Source: Paratractidigestivibacter sp963591565 (GTDB lineage Bacteria; Actinomycetota; Coriobacteriia; Coriobacteriales; Atopobiaceae). Taken from it: a stretch of DNA of 32,471 bases. Position 1 is the first letter of the stretch; the number at the start of each line of letters is the position of its first letter. The DNA lies in the NCBI GenBank assembly GCA_963591565.1, contig CAVAUD010000009.1:1-32471 (forward strand), in the 5' to 3' direction. A model generated the notes under the pieces. The model saw only the letters and a program-made list of their open reading frames with translations. It made no database searches and was not told the origin of the DNA. The position numbers and the translations under genes are program-made. Below are positions 31,842 to 32,471 of the stretch, one piece after another.

Positions 31842-31941
31842 GGTTGGCACGCTCCTTGCGTTGTTTGTTTCGCTTGTTGGGCCACATGATATACGCGAAT
31901 CATTTGCGCTAAGGTGTTTCGTAACCATAAGGAGAGAAAAC

Positions 31942-32471
31942 ATGTCCACTTTTTTGAACGCAAGCCCTGTCTTTGGGCCGGTGAAAAGTCGTCGCTTAGG
32001 CGTGTCCCTGGGCGTCAACATGATGCCTGCCGCCGGCAAGATCTGCTCGTTCAACTGCATTTATTGCGAGAACGGCCTTAACGAGGAGCGTCGGTGTCAC
32101 CAGCCGCACAACGATGCCGCGACCGTCCTGGCGGCCTTGCGTGCCAAGCTCTGCGAGATGCGCGATGCGGGCGAGCTGCCTGACGTCATCACCTTCGCCG
32201 GCAACGGCGAGCCCACCGCTGCCCCGGAGTTTCCGCAGGCCATCGAAGGTGCTGTGCGCCTTCGCGATGAGCTGGCGCCTGCGGCCAAGATCGCGGTTCT
32301 CTCCAACGGGACCTATGCCGACCGTCCGGCCGTCCACGACGCCCTTATGCTGGTCGACGACAACATCTTGAAGCTCGACACGGTCGACGCCGACTACATT
32401 CGCCTGATCGACAACCCTGGCTGCGCCTACGACGTGGCGCACCAGGTTGAGACCTTTAAGAGCTTCGGCGG
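31942..32471 (+). CDS. Radical SAM protein (partial, cut by window end)
   Basis: The gene starts with ATG at 31942, after AAGGAGAG at 31928-31935, and stays open to the last base (176 codons seen). The start FGPVKSRRLGVSLGVN is the signature of the COG0731-type radical SAM family related to TYW1/MoaA-like enzymes. The cluster motif CSFNCIYC gives C35, C39 and C42. GNGEPT is the SAM-binding GGE-like block. Substrate is unknown. It is divergent from serC, with about 100 bases between the starts. The C-terminal part lies beyond the window. Confidence 0.85.
   Translation, partial: MSTFLNASPVFGPVKSRRLGVSLGVNMMPAAGKICSFNCIYCENGLNEERRCHQPHNDAATVLAALRAKLCEMRDAGELPDVITFAGNGEPTAAPEFPQAIEGAVRLRDELAPAAKIAVLSNGTYADRPAVHDALMLVDDNILKLDTVDADYIRLIDNPGCAYDVAHQVETFKSFG

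Overview
The window is high-GC bacterial chromosome, densely packed with genes and mostly read in long co-directional runs. The gene set points to the class Coriobacteriia (Collinsella/Olsenella type) within Actinobacteria. This is inferred from gene content (LexA + LysM + NrdR as in Actinobacteria, GarA-type FHA + FtsR-type MerR + second PgsA, combined with a Firmicutes-like RodZ-PgsA-CinA-RecA-RNase Y-SpoVS-MiaB order); no rRNA or other strict taxonomic marker is present.

Left block, + strand, 1-18333: a long inverted repeat, RNase J, FtsK/SpoIIIE translocase, RodZ-like protein, YajQ, RimO, PgsA, CinA/PncC, a terminator, the LexA-controlled recA-recX pair, RNase Y, a MutL-like GHKL ATPase of unknown role, SpoVS, MiaB, MiaA and HflX. 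The order closely parallels the Bacillus rnjB-spoIIIE ... rodZ-pgsA-cinA-recA-rny-ymdB-spoVS ... miaB ... miaA-hflX ... lexA-yneA region. The ymdB position is taken by the GHKL ATPase, and no mutS/mutL is present between miaB and miaA.

Middle block, 18330-22291: a membrane acyltransferase-like gene downstream of lexA on the minus strand. Divergent from lexA is a small membrane-anchored LysM protein whose promoter contains LexA-type half-sites; it is a probable SOS division inhibitor of the YneA/ChiZ type. It is followed by nrdR-dut-trxB (control of ribonucleotide reduction, dUTP removal, thioredoxin reduction). The damage response and dNTP supply therefore sit side by side.

Right block, mostly minus strand, 22377-30211: M20 peptidase, second PgsA, degenerate GcvT-like protein, GarA-like FHA protein, FtsR-like MerR regulator, Apt, a secreted coiled-coil NlpC/P60 hydrolase (with a 186-base run of N) and a ClC antiporter. 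Then come a DUF1292 protein (+), SerC (-) and the start of a radical SAM gene (+) cut by the window end.

No tRNA, rRNA, CRISPR array, insertion sequence or prophage was seen. The best candidates for undescribed biology are the RNase Y-GHKL ATPase-SpoVS cluster, the LexA-linked LysM protein, and the GarA/FtsR cluster with its GcvT-like member.
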